Below, one piece after another: positions 49,401 to 61,423 of a stretch of 64,000 nt of DNA. The stretch comes from Pomacea canaliculata (Eukaryota; Mollusca; Gastropoda; Architaenioglossa; Ampullariidae). Numbering within the stretch: the stretch's first letter is position 1; every line of letters starts with the position of its first letter. The notes under the pieces are model-generated. The model saw only the letters and a program-made list of their open reading frames with translations. It searched no databases and was not told the origin of the DNA. A program made the position numbers and the translations under genes. The stretch spans positions 19,114,208 to 19,178,207 of the forward strand of contig NC_037590.1 in assembly GCF_003073045.1 (NCBI RefSeq), given 5' to 3'.

Positions 49401-52295
49401 TTAGCTTGAACTTGTCTTTAAACTTCGACAGACATGTCCCGCCCTTGCTTCAAAATCTCACTTTGACAGAAACTGTGTTCGTTATAAGGAATAGTAACAG
49501 CAAAGGTGTTGATCATATTTATCCAGAAATTATAATCTCGTCTAGTTGCGAAGAATGTACCTAGCTGTAATTTGGCAGGTGACTCCGGAGGCACCCAGAA
49601 GATCACTAATGTCAGCAGACTCAGCAGAGCGCACGGGATGAGAAGAATGAAAGTGTAGAAGGCGACCTTGCGCTTGATGGTCAAGGTGAAGGTCAGGTCA
49701 GGGAAGGGAGCATCCTTGCAGCAGGTGTAGTACTTGACGGTTCGTCGGGCGTAGTTCTCCACGATGTCCCACTCGTTGCTGAAGACGAAGTCGCTGAGGT
49801 CGAAGGACTGGTTGCTGACGAAGTCGATGTTGAGCTTGTTGCCGTTGTAGGTCCACGAGCCGAACTTGACATGACACGTTTGGAGGTCGAACGGGAAGTA
49901 CTTGGTGTTGAAGGCACAGGAGCTGCGCAGGATCGCTTGAGGCATCCACAGGATTTGACCCTCGTGGTTCACGATCACCAACGCCTCCCTCTGCTCGTGC
50001 AGTCGGTCGTCTGCACTATACATACGCACGCAAGCAGCACACACATACACGCACAGCGTTCCAGACCTGGGTGAATGCTAAAAACGATTGATATTTCTGT
50101 CAAAATGTAGATTTTGGTACAGTGTATCAGTGATAATATTGCGAATCTCTATATCTGTCTCTGTCTTCAAAGTCTCAGTATCAGATTTATTATGTCAAGC
50201 ATGTGAATGCGCGCGCACAAACACATATACCTAACACTCCCCAGCACACGAGTGTTTAATGTTTAAATTTTTATTTACTGGAATTTGCATTTTATGGAGC
50301 CTGAGGATCGTACACACAAAAATAGGCACACACACACACACAAGCAGACATACAGAGACATAAACATACAGTGGATCCATGAGATATTATCAGTGTCTCA
50401 GTGTTTGTTGTACGTGTGGTCCGACTGTGGGGTGGATTGAGACCCGTGCTATGAAGTACAGCCCAGGCGCCGGGTGTGCAGCAAGAATCGAAACTTTAGC
50501 TACAAGAGTAAACACAGAAACCAAGACTCGTGTGTCCTGGACCACCGTGCCTCACAAGTCCTTGACTTCAGACAGTTCAGTTGCCAAACATGGATTGCCC
50601 TGGTCCAGTGCATGCTTCTATTCATAAAATTTTGTTTTCTTTCTTGTCTAAATGCAATGCCTCTTTAATTTCGTGTGAAGATTTATGTGGAATTTTTTTT
50701 AATAATTCTTATTTACTTTCAAAGCAAAAATAGAGGTGTGCAGATTGACAAGCAGATGGGACAGCGAGGAGGAGGAAGGTAGATGACAAAGCAAAACAGG
50801 TCATTTAGAAAATAAAACACACAGCAAATCACAACAGACCACTTAATATCAGAGTTTTAACAGGCTAATAGTTTGTTGTTTTTTTTAAACATTTCAGGCT
50901 TAATACATCAATGAGATATGACAAATGGGATGAAAGCGGTTTGATGTTACAGATAATTTCCACTTCGGTTTGCTGTGTTCGATGTGCCGGGATCTTGCTC
51001 TAACCCCGAGGTAGGGATGTTCTAAACTCAAAGCCAAACTCAGTTTGATTAGTCTATTGTCAAAGAATTAGCAGCCAGCCCTCTCTAATTCCACTAGAAG
51101 CCTGGTGTTTCTGCAGAATTTGATTGACATGAACGTCTTTTTTTCCCATCCTTCCTTTCGGATGGGGAGCGTTGTGCAGAGGTCGATAGCAGTTTAAGTA
51201 TGCGACTGGCTTTATGTCAAGTACATCGAGGTTCCTACGCATCCTGATATCCTAGTCTTCTGAGTCCACGCACATCCAAAGGAAATAAATGCGAATCTTT
51301 CTGTATAAATACATTTAAATTTACTGGAAACTCAAAACTGATTACGAAACCAACAAACCTCTGACTTAATCTCTGAAATAACATGAACATTTTTCTACAA
51401 TATATACAAGATATCTGATCGAACTGTACTCACAAATTATACAGCTGTATGTCTGGCAGCCAGATTTTATCCGAAGGAACACGGATGCTCTCTACTCCAT
51501 CATGCTCTAGCGGGTCCCACTGAAGTAGAATATCTTTCCACGCCTGCAAAATGTTATTAAAAAAAGTATCAGTAAAAATATTTATCTTAAACTTCAAAAG
51601 TCTGAAAATAAACATTATGTACATTGTATCTTAAATCCAGTACACTTTGGGGGACTGTTACAGCGTATTTATCTACATCATAAGAACAAATCTTAGGTGT
51701 CAATGAGAAGGACAACAAAGAAGTAGAATTAACGCTTTGGTTTCATTAATTCACTTCACCAATAATGTCAGATTACAAAGTCTTCATTCCATAATTATTC
51801 CATTAAATTACTAAGCGCCAAAAGTAAGGTCAGATCACAAGTCTTATTTCATTTAGGAGAGCAGCGTCGTCAGATTAAAGTGTCCTGAGTTGTTTACATA
51901 CACCAAGTCCAACTCATGTAAACAACAGTGTTCAGATCATAAGAGATGCCAACTTCAATGTCATGTTACTATGTCATCAGTCGTTCCGGTCAACAGAGAT
52001 GTCAGATGACAAATACTGAATCATTCACATCAACAGAGATGTCAGACTTATCAAATCCTCATCTACTGACGTACATAATGATACCAGACGCTGCACTTAA
52101 GGACTTGGTTCGACTCGTCCACATCCAGTATCTGGATCAAAGACATGCCGAAGTACACAGTGAGGTTGTCGGCGAGGTCGGTCACAGGTCTCCCGTGAGT
52201 TCCCTCCAGTTGGTACCGAGACAGCAAGTCTGTGATCAGCAGCTTTTCTGCCGATGAAGGCAGTGCAGGCATTTCTCCCTCGTATGTCTGGACAT
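46033..52295 (-). CDS. Nicotinic acetylcholine receptor-like subunit B, anion-type M2 (signal exon not placed)
   Basis: Six exons give 482 residues of an alpha-type Cys-loop subunit, intact in frame. Features in order: [25 protein letters not shown], the Cys-loop (AFNTKYFPFDLQT between cysteines), GSWTYNG, YYTCCKDAPFPD with vicinal cysteines, M1, PPESPAKLQLG, M2 (VFVAFFFLLMVLADFTPR), M3, loop and M4 ending ILFCM. Pro-Ala at -2'/-1' in place of Gly-Glu is the change that makes related channels anion-selective; molluscan subunits of this kind have been described in Lymnaea, so an inhibitory chloride channel subunit is likely. It lacks the intron that splits loop B from loop C in receptor A. Exon 2 opens in phase 1, so a signal-peptide exon lies upstream; two candidates are listed. 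Confidence 0.88.
48810..48928 (-). CDS. Receptor B exon 6, M3
   Basis: Acceptor GTGTGCAG, donor ACG|GTAATC, phase 1 to 0. Encodes [18 protein letters not shown], then NMFFRGIRINKAPPWLRT. Confidence 0.95.
49270..49356 (-). CDS. Receptor B exon 5, M2
   Basis: Acceptor TGTTTCAG, donor G|GTTAGT, phase 1 to 1. Encodes GMSVFVAFFFLLMVLADF then TPRTAASIPLI. Confidence 0.95.
49561..50015 (-). CDS. Receptor B exon 4, Cys-loop to M1
   Basis: Acceptor ATGTATAG, donor G|GTACAT, phase 2 to 1. A single 455-nt exon covers what receptor A splits in two: the Cys-loop, WTYNGNKLNIDFVSNQ, YYTCC, and M1 with PPESPAKLQL. Confidence 0.95.
51434..51543 (-). CDS. Receptor B exon 3, loop A
   Basis: Acceptor ATTTTGCAG, donor TT|GTGAGT, phase 0 to 2. 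Encodes AWKDILLQWDPLEHDGVES and [13 protein letters not shown]. Same length and phase as in receptor A. Confidence 0.95.
51760..52070. repeat. Degenerate tandem repeat in receptor B intron
   Basis: Repeated blocks of the type ACAGAGATGTCAGAT followed by ACAAAT and CATTCA recur at irregular spacing of about 50-60 bp. The two copies nearest the exon (51.99 and 52.04 kb) are the most alike. It looks like a decayed minisatellite abutting exon 2. Confidence 0.6.
52075..52295 (-). CDS. Receptor B exon 2
   Basis: Acceptor TGTCTCTTAG, phase 1; donor TAT|GTACGT, phase 0. Encodes [37 protein letters not shown], and SLIQILDVDESNQVL. Confidence 0.9.
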
Positions 52296-53631
52296 CTAAG
52301 AGACAGAAGTAATTATATATACAGGTGTTAATAGCTAATCCATGTACCTTAGCCTAACGTCATGAAGAAGTGAGAAGTTTGGTGTAATCTATACTCAAGA
52401 AGGGTTTCTTTTAGTGCTAAGCTAAGACTTCTAGACCACTTCTTTCAGCAATTATTTTTGAGCGATCTTCCTAAATCTGGTTTGCCAGAGATTTGGCAAA
52501 GTAAGATGTCTGACAGGACCAAGCTTTGGTGGACAAAATGTTTCGTGTATTGGTTTAATATGGAGGGTCGTTTGATGTTGCGAATGGAACAAATGAATGT
52601 GGAACAAAATGAGTCCCCCATTCCGTTCATTGCAAACATGGGCTACATTAGCGAGAACCGGGCCTCTTTGTCTTTAACATATTGCAACCATTGCTGAACA
52701 AAAATCACAGATATATCCTCTCTTTTCAGTCAACTATTTCTCCATTTCTTGTCCAAGGCTGTGGAACTTTATAGGGCCTTACCTCTACCTCTTGAGTAAT
52801 TTTCTAGGAGACATTTCTCACCAAGTTCGCAATATCGACTTGCTGGTTCTTCTCTCTATCTTTTCCAGACCCCGCTAAATAACATACCCTAAAAATGTTA
52901 GCATGCAGCTTTTTCCTGAAGATGATTAATAGTAAAGGAAAAATATCCGTGACAAATCGTATCATTCATGTTGCAAGACATGTACTCTTCTGAAGACGTA
53001 TTCGGGTTTGTCCAGAGACAAATATCAGACTGTATAATTCGGGGGAAAAATCGCTGTCATTCCCCTCCTCTCCCTTGAGAAATAACCTCGTGTATATCAA
53101 CGGCTGGAGAGTCTATTGTGGTTGAAGAAGGGCGTTATAAAAACATCCATAATAACTCATTCAACTGCATCGGAGTGCTGGAATATTTACGAGCAGGACA
53201 TTAAGAATGGAAGCTGTAGGAGTTCAAACATTTTTAATGCAAATGAATCGAAAAAAATGTAACGTCCATGCTTTTGTATTCTGTTACTGTTTCACTGCCA
53301 TTCTACCCAAGTATCACATTTAAAAGCATTCCTCAGAAGTCAGACTTCACTAGCATGTTGTCTTCAAGTCCATTTGTGTAACTGAACTTCTCGTGAATAT
53401 CTGAGCGTGAGCCGGGGTTAGTGTGGACAGAGAGAGAGAGGGTGCTAACGTGGAGTAGGTAATTTGCTAGCTAACATTTACAAAATCATTGCTGACACTC
53501 CATGAATCAGGATGACAAAGGCGTTCTAAAAAAACAGAAAAAGAATAATAGGTCGCCGAGACACACGCAAATCACATGACCAAACGCATAAATATTCTTT
53601 CTCTCACTTCCTTTTCTTCCATTCACACGTC

Positions 53632-53655
53632 AACACACACACACACACACACACA
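53632..53655. repeat. (CA)n microsatellite
   Basis: About eleven CA dinucleotides between receptor B exon 2 and the first signal-exon candidate. Confidence 0.9.
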
Positions 53656-53854
53656 TGCACGCACGGAACACGATGTGCACGAGTATAGAAACAACAGGTT
53701 ACAGTCGTGTTTAAATGTAGATGCAAAGAGGATAGAACTGAGACTCGTGTACTAAAATCAACTAAAGTTTTTTAAATTATTTTGTAAGAAAAGAAGCTGT
53801 ATGCAATATATTTGAGGTTCCTGATTTCTTTTAATAGAAATGATCACAGCGCGA

Positions 53855-53937
53855 GTGTTATTGGTTCCGTCACAACACTGTCCACATAAAATTATAACAA
53901 TAATGATTCTAAAAATATACTGCAGACCGAATGACAT
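53855..53937 (-). CDS. Candidate signal-peptide exon of receptor B, option 1
   Basis: An ATG at 53937 opens MSFGLQYIFRIIIVIILCGQ, a convincing secretory signal, about 1.6 kb before receptor B exon 2. Exon 2 needs a phase-1 donor; the only one here is the weak TGTT|GTGACG. The right (3') end is therefore uncertain. Confidence 0.25.
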
Positions 53938-56349
53938 TTTAATATACAACTTTTAACAATGAACTAAAAAGAGATAATTAAATCAGAAGCAGTTGTTACA
54001 TACGATTTAAACCAATTAAGTAGTGTAAGAAGAAAAGTTTCCTTAAAACAATAACTGTATGGATTTGTCTTTGAGAAGTGTGAGGCTGCACATCTTGAGC
54101 AAATCTGAAAATTGTGGTCGGCTACACATCAGGCTCTCAGACATGCTTCGCACGACCCAAGAATCTTCGGCAGCTTCATTTCCTACCAGATAAAACTGTC
54201 TCTGATTCATTCCTGACAAGTGAGTCCTCAAGCAATGCCAGCATCGATACATTTTGTGGAAAAACCGAGAATGAATCGACGGCCGTCATGGCTCGCCAAG
54301 ACTGAAGACGTCTGCGTCAGAGTGGGTGAACTTCTTGAAAACATTGTTGCCGGTTTGGTAGATGGAAAACCTAACAGCACATACTTCACTGTCGAATCAA
54401 AGCATTCGTTTTCTAAAAAATCACTCGTAAAATTAATTAATATTTATTTTATGGGAAGGAAGATATTAACTTCCAGTGGATCATTGTCCTCAAATAGGTG
54501 ATAACAGGAGAACAAAAATTATTTTTGTAGATGTCGTGAGCTTAAATTGTTAAATAGCATCATTTGTTAAGTCCACGTTGAGTAATCGTTCATTAAGTTC
54601 TAGACATGATATTGTTTAAGCTTTAACCTGAAAATTGTGTCAGTCTTCGCTAATCTCTTTTAAAGACAAGGTCTACTATAGACGACACCTTAGGGTCACC
54701 AGCTGACCTTATCGTATAACAGTTATCTTTTTAAGGAAAACAAAAAAATCTTTGTTCAATTCAAACAGTGGCCTCAGCTTCTAAATTTCTGCTAACCTTT
54801 TTTACCGTTTTAAATGAGGATACTGGGCTCCAAGAAAGGATTGTGTGTCCACCCTGATGCTGGAGACTGGAAGCCAGTAACGGAAACACGGCGTACTCCA
54901 ATATTCGTGCAGACTTCAAGCAATGACGGCCATGTTTCTCCTGTATACACACTTGCTCCTGATCAATATCCTAAAGCTAACAAGCGCCGTTAGTCGGCCA
55001 CCAGACCAAGGACACCCTTACACTCTTGACCGGACCTTTACTCAGCTGCTGGGAGGCTGTCAAACGAGGTGACCTCAAGTGCCCCTTGCTGACTGCTTTA
55101 CGGTAGCCATCCACAGAAAGGCTAACGACCAGATCTTTATGAAGACCCTGGACATATTCCCGTTCTCCAAGGTGGTGTTTGCTGCTATTTTACTTCTTCT
55201 GGCGTCAAAACCGAAAGTCATTTGCATTTGATTAGTCCTAATGTAAAGTTAGATTGTGACAGTTAAGAAATTTCAAACGATTTGTGTCTCGATCAGTTAT
55301 TGCCAATCTCGACGACCCATATAATACAAAGACTACATCAAGAGAATACACGCTCACGCACGCACACACTGATGTAAAAATGATGACCACAACCGTCTGC
55401 TTCTTTTCTTTCTGGCACATTACAGCCATTTATTTTGATAACCACCCAGACTGTCTCTCCAGGAAATCTTTGCCAAGAAGTTGGGACTTGTAGTAAATTA
55501 CTCACGGCTTGCTGCACTCTCTCTGACGTTTGACATATTTCTAACAAATTTAACGGACAGCTAAACCAGTCCCATCTCCAAAGTCCAGGCAGTTTCGATT
55601 GCCTCCGTTCTACTAATGTAACCATACTGCTATGTCCACACACACAGATAGAGAGATGTTGTGAAAACCAGTATTACTAGTTTTGGATGATATCCAAGCT
55701 AGTTGTTTTAAGACCCATAGTAATTAACTGGCTTGACTATCAAGACACTTTCCATTCGCCTTTGAAGCCAGGAAAACAAACAATGAAGCCAAGAATATTC
55801 GAATTTTAAACTCAAGAGCCATATGTGAGTTCAGCTACAATAGATTGAATCATTCTCTCGATTTTCTCTTTCTTTCTCCTCCGATGCATACCTTTCTCTG
55901 TCCCCCATGCAAAGGTCCTGTGTGACATCCAGGTGAACAGAAGAAATGGTAGTCGCATCCTTCCCTCTTGTGGTAGTACCTTCAGTATGTTCACTTCCAC
56001 TGCCTTGCTCAAACCACACCTGGCTGCAACACGAAGTCAGTCTCAGGTCTGCAGAAAAATAAAAAGACAAGACAAATTTTGTATTTCACGAATTTTCTTC
56101 ATGGATGATACTGCTAAGCAGTCTTTTAGTAGCGTTTCTTATTCTATATACTTAAGGACAAGTTAGTTTTGACATCCATCAAGCTAGCAGCATCCACTTT
56201 TATTTACATTTACCTGTCAAATCATATACGGTTATATATCTGTCCTCTCTTGCTTTTTTATAAACTGAATGTGATAAAGAAAATTTTCTAAATGTAAAAA
56301 CAGTTCCACGTATTTTGCTTATTTTGTATTGTCGTTAAAGTTTATTTTG

Positions 56350-56660
56350 GCAACTCTGCACTTCCTCCTGTCGACTGCGGACAGCAAGAGGACGAAGAAG
56401 AACTTTTAATGGAATCAATGAAGTCAGCACAGCCATCTGAAGACTGGGATACAATTTGTCAGCAAGAGAAAGGGATCCCCGTGGTGTGGCAAGACTTGTA
56501 ACCAGGTCAAATTGCGCTAATTGTTCCCAAGAGTGTCCAGGGACCCGAACTGATGTTTGAAGAAATTCTTCTTCCTCACTTCAACCTAAAAGCTGTAAAG
56601 TTCAAACCTCTCAAGGGTCTGAAGCAAGCGGTAGCTGCCAACTGTCCAGAATGTTGCTAG
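56350..56660 (+). pseudogene. Unrecognised protein-like fragment with an in-frame stop
   Basis: One frame reads EEELLMESMKSAQPSEDWD, IPVVWQDL, a stop near 56500, then IALIVPKSVQGPELMFEEIL and LPHFNLKAVKFKPLKGLK. Composition looks like real protein on both sides of the stop, and an acceptor-like CTGCGGACAG precedes it. I cannot name the family. It may be a decayed exon or gene copy. Confidence 0.35.
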
Positions 56661-57496
56661 GTTTTTATCAAAGTTTAACAGGAAAAATAAATCGTAAAAA
56701 TGCTAACATGGCTGGATGTTTTTTCATCGGACAAATTGATTGTATTTTTAACATTGACGGGTCACTAGTTACGACAGACGCTTGGCTGAATGATGATGTT
56801 CCTGATGTTAATAAAGTATTTGTAGTTCTTATTTACCTTTGTAAAATGGGATTGTTCTTATTTAAAAAAAATATGTGTAGCACAGAAGCAGAAATATAGA
56901 CACAAAATTAGTTATACCATGGTTATACACAGAGGTTTTATTTATGAAACATAACCTTTCTGGATTTCGTAAAAACAAGGTTTGGCCACCATGTTTTGTT
57001 CTGATTTAATTTTTTTTAAATAAACAAAAAATATCGAACATTTCAGCCGAACACCATTCAATAGGTTCTATTCTTGACTGCAAAAGCTTCCGGTGAAGCT
57101 TCTAGAGACGAGGCAGAAGTCTACACAGAACCAGTAGCTTTAAAAATGATTCTTAAAAAAATAAGCATATTGATCTTACACTCCAGTCCGAGTTGCCTGA
57201 CAAGACCAAGCTTTCGTCTGGCGGAAATGACACAATGTTTAGCCTACTGCAGCGACTCCTCATCCTCCACCTCAGGGGATGGGTGGAGAAGCCATATTTA
57301 GGAACAGGATCCACGCCTTGGTAATCCACGTGTCTCGTCTTTAAGAAACTGTGTTAAAGCCACACCCGGCCTCATAAATGATTTCTTGCGAAACAGTCAT
57401 ATTGAATAGGATTTTAATAATACTACTACGTGTCTTCTTTAGAGCATAAGGTGATCTTTAGCTATGTGGTCTTAGCTGATGATTATTTTACAACAC

Positions 57497-57593
57497 CAAA
57501 AAATCTGAGAAGGTTATGCGCTTCACAGTGTTGTGGTGCTGTGATGAACAATATTAATATTACAAAACTCAAGGTGAAAGATAATGGTTTCAT
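57497..57593 (-). CDS. Candidate signal-peptide exon of receptor B, option 2
   Basis: An ATG at 57593 opens MKPLSFTLSFVILILFITAP, a convincing secretory signal with a likely cut after QHCEA. A phase-1 donor, TTTG|GTGTTG, fits exon 2 but is weak. The intron would be about 5.2 kb, close to the first intron of receptor A. It could equally be a different small gene. Confidence 0.25.
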
Positions 57594-58282
57594 TTGAGAA
57601 GAAATAGTTACATCGGTTTTAAAGGCGAACGACATTTTTATCTTTCTTTCTCTCGCTCTCACTCTATTATTATTTTGGTCCACTTATTTTATTTCCTTTT
57701 CAAGTCTGGCTGTGTATTTTTACTTCTTCATTTTATCCTTTCTTGGCTAGGGTTATGAGATCGAACGGTTGGTCAAAAGCGCTCACTTCAATCGACTGTC
57801 GCCTTCCCTTTTCTTAAGATCGTCCACTGACATTTTTTTGGAGAGGATAACTCAAGATCCTAAAAAAGACTTTTTTTCCTTTTTTGTAAAAGACTGGCCA
57901 CAAGGTAATTAACCAAGACATCGACTTCGTCAGCGATTTCACTTTTATATTGAAATATTTCCCTCAGCTGCTGTCACCCACAGCTGAAGCTATTGATGCT
58001 TGGACCATCAGCTGATGATTTTAAGTTCATAAAATGACCCCACTAGTACAAGAACTGAAGACTTTGCCGATGACCAATAACTTCATCCTAACATCAACAT
58101 GTGAAACGAACTCAGAAAGAGGAACTCGTATGGACTATAACTTTCACAGTTCAGTTTGTAGAAAGTTTTTTTAACGACTTCGCTTTCTGCCAAGTCATCG
58201 ACCAATAAAGAACCAACAAAGTCCAGACTGGAAAAGTAATAAAGACGATGAAAACACATTCCAGCACGAAGAAACCTGATTT

Positions 58283-58474
58283 TTGCACTGTGATAATCAT
58301 GGTGTTATTTCCCCCTGTTTGTCTTTTCATCATTTGCAGTGTCCTCTTGAGACAACAGAGGAAAGAAAAATCGATGTCTGTAGTCTACAACTACATATCG
58401 AAGGAAGATGGATGTTTGTACATTGGAGTGACCCACCATATCTCAGGGTTGAAATAAAACCTCAGAAGTTTTAG
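58283..58474 (+). other. Unrecognised open frames, possible terminal exon
   Basis: After an acceptor-like TCATCATTTGCAG (58340), two overlapping frames look protein-like: one reads TTEERKIDVCSLQLHIEGRW and ends EIKPQKF, the other SVVYNYISKEDGCLYIGVTH and ends HISGLK. They cannot both be coding. A similar YIG-HHIS string recurs near 61.85 kb. Confidence 0.25.
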
Positions 58475-59640
58475 TGGGGACCCAGTTTTAAGATAACATC
58501 CTTGGCTTGTTTACAGTCGAGATATTCTATAGTAATATTTGTGTTTTTCTATACTTAAGCGTTTTACATTATGTTTTCTTTCCTCTCCTACTTCACTTGT
58601 TCTATCTTCTTCTATGTGTAAACAGTTAAGGACCTTTTATCTATTCGTCTGTGTAAATAGTCTATCGACAGTGCACGAATGAAAACTGGTTTTATTTCAG
58701 GATATTAAAGGGAAAAGCAAGGTAAGTGATAAGTTGCAATAGCATTCTTCTATTTTGTATAACACAAAGGTCGGTGTCTCGACAATTTATTACACGACTG
58801 CTAAATCGAAACAAGAAGTAGCTAGGGTGAAACTCTGTCCTCTGCCATCTTCTGTCAGGACATTCGTTCAACATTCTATCACAGGGTCTTTCAAAATTTC
58901 ACTTTACGATCTCTAAATCCAGGATGCAACTGCTTCGATGGTCTCTAATCAGGAGACTAACAGTCTTGATTTCTGTGGTTTACTAACATCACTCCACGAC
59001 ACAACCTGGCATCCTACCTGAACCACCTCAGACCTGTGTTTTAGACGGGATTGTAAGTAAACAATCGTAAACAAGTTGTCACCAGAAATTTGGATCGGAC
59101 CTGATTCAAAATGTATGATTTTATGATTTAAACCTAATATAATTTCCCTTCCTTTTCGCTTTAAAATTGCATGGTTCATGTCAAATACTGTCTGGTTTAT
59201 TTTCTGTCTACAAAAAACTACCACTCCTTCCAACCACTGATGTAGAAAGTGGTCTATCTTAAATTTGTTATTAATTTTTTCCTGACATGTTTACAAGTAC
59301 ACATAGGCGTACAGTCACATGCATGAAAACACACACACACACAGAGAAACACATTCACACTTATCTATACAAAGAAAGCGAGAGAATTTAAATAATGACT
59401 TCACTAAAATATCCTTAAAAAAAGACAGGACTATCGGCAGACAAGCAAAAAGATAGAAGATGCAGTACTAGACTAGAAAGAGGTTGAGAATGAGAAAAAG
59501 AGATTGGTAGAAGACACTGTGTCACTCCAGTAGGTGTTTAGTTGAAATATTGAACCACATATCTAATTTATTTTTCGTGAATGCATTTTTAATTATTACT
59601 TTTACATTTTTTTTATAATTTACTAATTATTTCACCGATA

Positions 59641-60293
59641 ATGTCTATGAACACTGCAGGAACTTCCATAATGAATATTGTACGCACAGGTAAAAATAGG
59701 AAAAAGCAAAGCCAACTGAAGAGAAATAATGATGCGAACGGGAAAGCTGCTGCATGTCTTGAGACAAACTCACCTTGTGGTCTTGTTGCCCTCACGACTG
59801 CCGGGGGAGGAGCAGCCAGAGATCAAAGGGCGTTGGTTACCAGCCTGGCTTTTTTTTCCTTTGTGAAAAACGAATACATCTTCCCCACAGGTGCAGATTG
59901 GATCCACAGCGAGCGAGTGCGTGCAAATATTCCAGACTGTGTACAGCTGCCTCACCCTCCGGTCGCCGTGCCTGCAAGTGTGCGGTCAGCATCCCCCACT
60001 GCAAACAGCGCCAGCTTCACAACGACAGCCTGCAGCTCCACGTGCAGGCCACGTCACACAATATTTCAAACTTCCACTTCTCAGCAATCGACTTTGTCCT
60101 GGAGAGGTCTCGTCCCCGAGAAACAAAAACTGTCATGGGAAGGGACTGGAATATAATTGCGTGCATGTACACTGTCTGGATTTTCTTTAAATGGATGGCT
60201 GCTTTATTTGACACCGTGTGTGAGGACAAAGGTGACAGTCAGTTCGATAAAAGCTATATAAATAGGAGGTCAGAGCTGAGAGGATTTTCTTGA
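59641..60293 (+). other. Overlapping long open frames, unrecognised
   Basis: Plus-strand frames of 171 and 172 codons overlap at 59775-60156, with a third shorter one. The stretch is GC-richer than its flanks, which lengthens chance frames. One frame is Cys-rich (ACKYSRLCTAASPSGRRACK). Acceptor-like CCCACAG lies at 59884-59890. No family is recognised. Confidence 0.25.
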
Positions 60294-61160
60294 ATGGAGA
60301 TGAAGAACACATAAATAAGACAAGCGCCATGTCGAAGACAGCATGTCAAATAAATGAAAGGGCAAACAGGCCACTAAAAGAAAGAAAACTGTAAAATATT
60401 CTAAAGCAATAATAATCCAAACAAGAACTAAAATCTATAATGTAAATATTTCCTGTCATATTTTATAGGATGTCTTAAACAATTAGAATTATTAGGCATA
60501 CATGGCTTAACATTTCTTATTTTTATTATAAACACTTCCAATAATAACTAAATCTCTATAATGTATGCCATTGGCACTTGAAAAGTTACCACTGAGCTGC
60601 TTATTCGTGTAAAGTTTCCTCAGTCCAAAAGTTGTGTTTAACATTAGTGTCACATCGAATCTTAAAGTGAGAAACTTATCAGCCAGAACAAAAGATTAAG
60701 AACACTGCTACTAGAATGTTAACACCAGTTAACACAAATAGGAAGCCATGTTGTACAGCACCTAGTCAGCAAACTTCTCACACTAACCTGAGAGCGGAGA
60801 ATGGACAGCAACTCCGAGGGTGCAAAAGGTTGCAGATGCATTCTTCCTGGCACATGATGCGCGAGTCCTGCCCCCAGTATATCACTATTTACGTGTGTTC
60901 GATTCAAGGTTCCGTCTAAATTCTCTTGACAAATATGGAATCCGACAGCAGGCTGCAAATCACATTACCTTCCAGCTGATCTTTAGTGCCGACGACAAGA
61001 CGCCCCGAGACGCCGTGAGCACAACGAGAGAAAGAAAATTGTCTCCGGCAGACTCATTGCCTGCACGCATGGCTGATGACGAGTCTCACGTGCTCGCCGG
61101 CTAGAGGACCCGGCCACAGGATAGCACAAGATATTAAAAAGACAAAGGCGGAAATAAAAT

Positions 61161-61199
61161 ATCATCATCATCATCATCATCATCATCACCACCACCACT
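61161..61199. repeat. (ATC)n(ACC)n microsatellite
   Basis: About nine ATC triplets followed by ACC triplets; gives a poly-His frame on the plus strand and poly-Met on the minus strand. Confidence 0.9.
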
Positions 61200-61370
61200 T
61201 GCATCTACTCCTAATATTCGCATTCCTCCTATTAAAGAATGCAGTTTTGTTATTACAAAGTCAGTAAGCATTTGTTATAAATATAACAACCACTAATGTC
61301 TTGTGAATGATGCTCATGGTGTTGTTCCAACTACAAATCACTACAATTACAGCAACTACCACCATTGGTG

Positions 61371-61423
61371 CTGCTGCTACTGTACTACTGATGCTACTCT
61401 ACTAATACTACTACTACTACAAC
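61371..61423. repeat. Imperfect (CTA)n tract
   Basis: CTA/CTG triplets with interruptions in intergenic DNA. Confidence 0.75.

Larger units (their letters stand above)
52300..56340. other. Non-coding flank of receptor B
   Basis: No recognised gene beyond the signal-exon candidate near 53.9 kb. A frame at 54220-54501 reads RVGELLENIVAGLVDGKPNS and looks somewhat protein-like, but it has no domain I know and no clear splice sites. Confidence 0.5.

Noticed and set aside
54220-54501. Frame reading RVGELLENIVAGLVDGKPNS, considered as the N-terminus of SPO11
   Set aside because: Only a loose resemblance recalled from memory; no downstream topoisomerase exons were found.
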